Below are positions 63,825 to 64,000 of a DNA stretch of 64,000 nt, piece after piece (position 1 is the stretch's first letter; each line of letters begins with the position of its first letter). Made by a program: the position numbers and the translations under genes. Below the pieces are notes generated by a model. That model saw nothing but the letters and a program-made list of their open reading frames with translations. It did no database searches and was not told where the DNA came from. Source of the stretch: Leptotrichia sp. oral taxon 498 (GTDB lineage Bacteria > Fusobacteriota > Fusobacteriia > Fusobacteriales > Leptotrichiaceae); NCBI RefSeq assembly GCF_002240055.1, contig NZ_CP016753.1:372001-436000 (forward strand), in the 5' to 3' direction.

Positions 63825-63875
63825 CCAAATAAAAACATGTGTGAAAAATAAGAGCGTTACTGCTCTTATTTTTTT
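63825..63875 (+). ncRNA. Candidate antisense RNA of a type I toxin-antitoxin pair
   Basis: A predicted RNA of about 50 nt from the promoter at 63790-63818 to the shared terminator. It overlaps the 3' end of the oppositely transcribed 29-aa peptide mRNA. This convergent arrangement with a shared bidirectional terminator is like the Fst/par antitoxin RNA II. No open frame of note. Confidence 0.45.
63844..63875. terminator. Bidirectional terminator shared by the toxin mRNA and antisense RNA
   Basis: AAAAATAAGAGC (63844-63855) and GCTCTTATTTTT (63862-63873) form a 12-bp perfect stem with a 6-nt loop and U-runs on both strands. Confidence 0.85.
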
Positions 63876-63955
63876 ATCCACTTTAAAAATCGATAACTAA
63901 ATTCTATTGTTTTTACAATACATAATATAATCGTTGCTACCCTAATCCATTCCAT
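63866..63955 (-). CDS. Candidate type I toxin peptide, 29 aa
   Basis: MEWIRVATIILCIVKTIEFS followed by YRFLKWIKK: a short peptide with one hydrophobic helix (about 4-18) and a basic end. ATG follows AAAGGAG. The ribosome site can pair with CTCC(C)TT at 63983-63989 upstream, as in several type I toxin mRNAs. It ends at the shared terminator. Not homologous to known Fst by eye; the call rests on arrangement. Confidence 0.45.
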   Translation of the reverse strand: MEWIRVATIILCIVKTIEFSYRFLKWIKK

Positions 63956-64000
63956 ATTCAGCACTCTCCTTTGATTAAATAGAAGGGAGGGAGTCAGGGA

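Overview
The window is very AT-rich DNA from a Gram-negative bacterium, most likely a Leptotrichia-like member of the Fusobacteriota. This is inferred from the base composition, the Lys/Asn/Ile/Phe-rich proteins, an autotransporter with a C-terminal beta-barrel, the AhpC plus AhpF-N pair and a GH57 branching enzyme. No rRNA, tRNA, CRISPR array or intact transposase was seen.

Region 1 (1-25915) is a trb/virB-type type IV secretion (conjugation-like) locus, mostly on the minus strand. Read in the direction of transcription it holds a TraF/S26 signal peptidase, four proteins of unknown function, three VirB6/TrbL-like membrane proteins, VirB2, VirB11, VirB8, one unknown, VirD4, a small lipoprotein candidate, VirB4, a second VirB2-like pilin, four unknowns, VirB3, VirB9 and VirB10 (which runs off the left edge). 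Two plus-strand islands interrupt it. Each has a peptidoglycan hydrolase (an NlpC/P60-GH108 fusion; a secreted NlpC/P60) followed by a second gene, in one case a fourth VirB6-like protein. No relaxase lies inside the window. Near-consensus promoters precede the traF block (25941-25969), the virB2 block (16691-16719) and the block starting at 4805.

Region 2 (25916-34400) has tandem repeats, then ahpC with a structured leader RNA of about 200 nt, an AhpF N-terminal-domain protein, two flavodoxin-like oxidoreductases behind a TetR regulator, a zinc-ribbon protein, aspS, a secreted protein, hisS and a HEAT-like protein.

Region 3 (34500-48400) holds a large membrane protein, a GH57 glycogen branching enzyme, a diacylglycerol-kinase-family protein, an M23 peptidase, an autotransporter whose passenger resembles spherulin-4/Sph3 glycosidases, a divergent oxidoreductase/MarR pair with three phased operator-like sites, an OpuC-type osmoprotectant ABC transporter, a membrane J-domain protein with a partner, and a HAD phosphatase.

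Region 4 (48500-64000) holds a MetE-like methyltransferase, metE and a LysR regulator; a DUF2339-DUF3999-LemA-DUF2207 envelope operon; a short inverted-repeat element; an NAD(P)-binding protein; a decayed Doc-type toxin-antitoxin pair; leuS; and, at the right edge, a candidate type I toxin (29 aa) facing a tiny antisense RNA.

Three places show one-base homopolymer slips that break or end reading frames: virD4, the 81-bp coding repeats of a VirB6-like gene, and leuS. Because leuS is essential, at least some are probably assembly errors. The repeats and the A8T7 tract in virD4 could also be real slippage sites.
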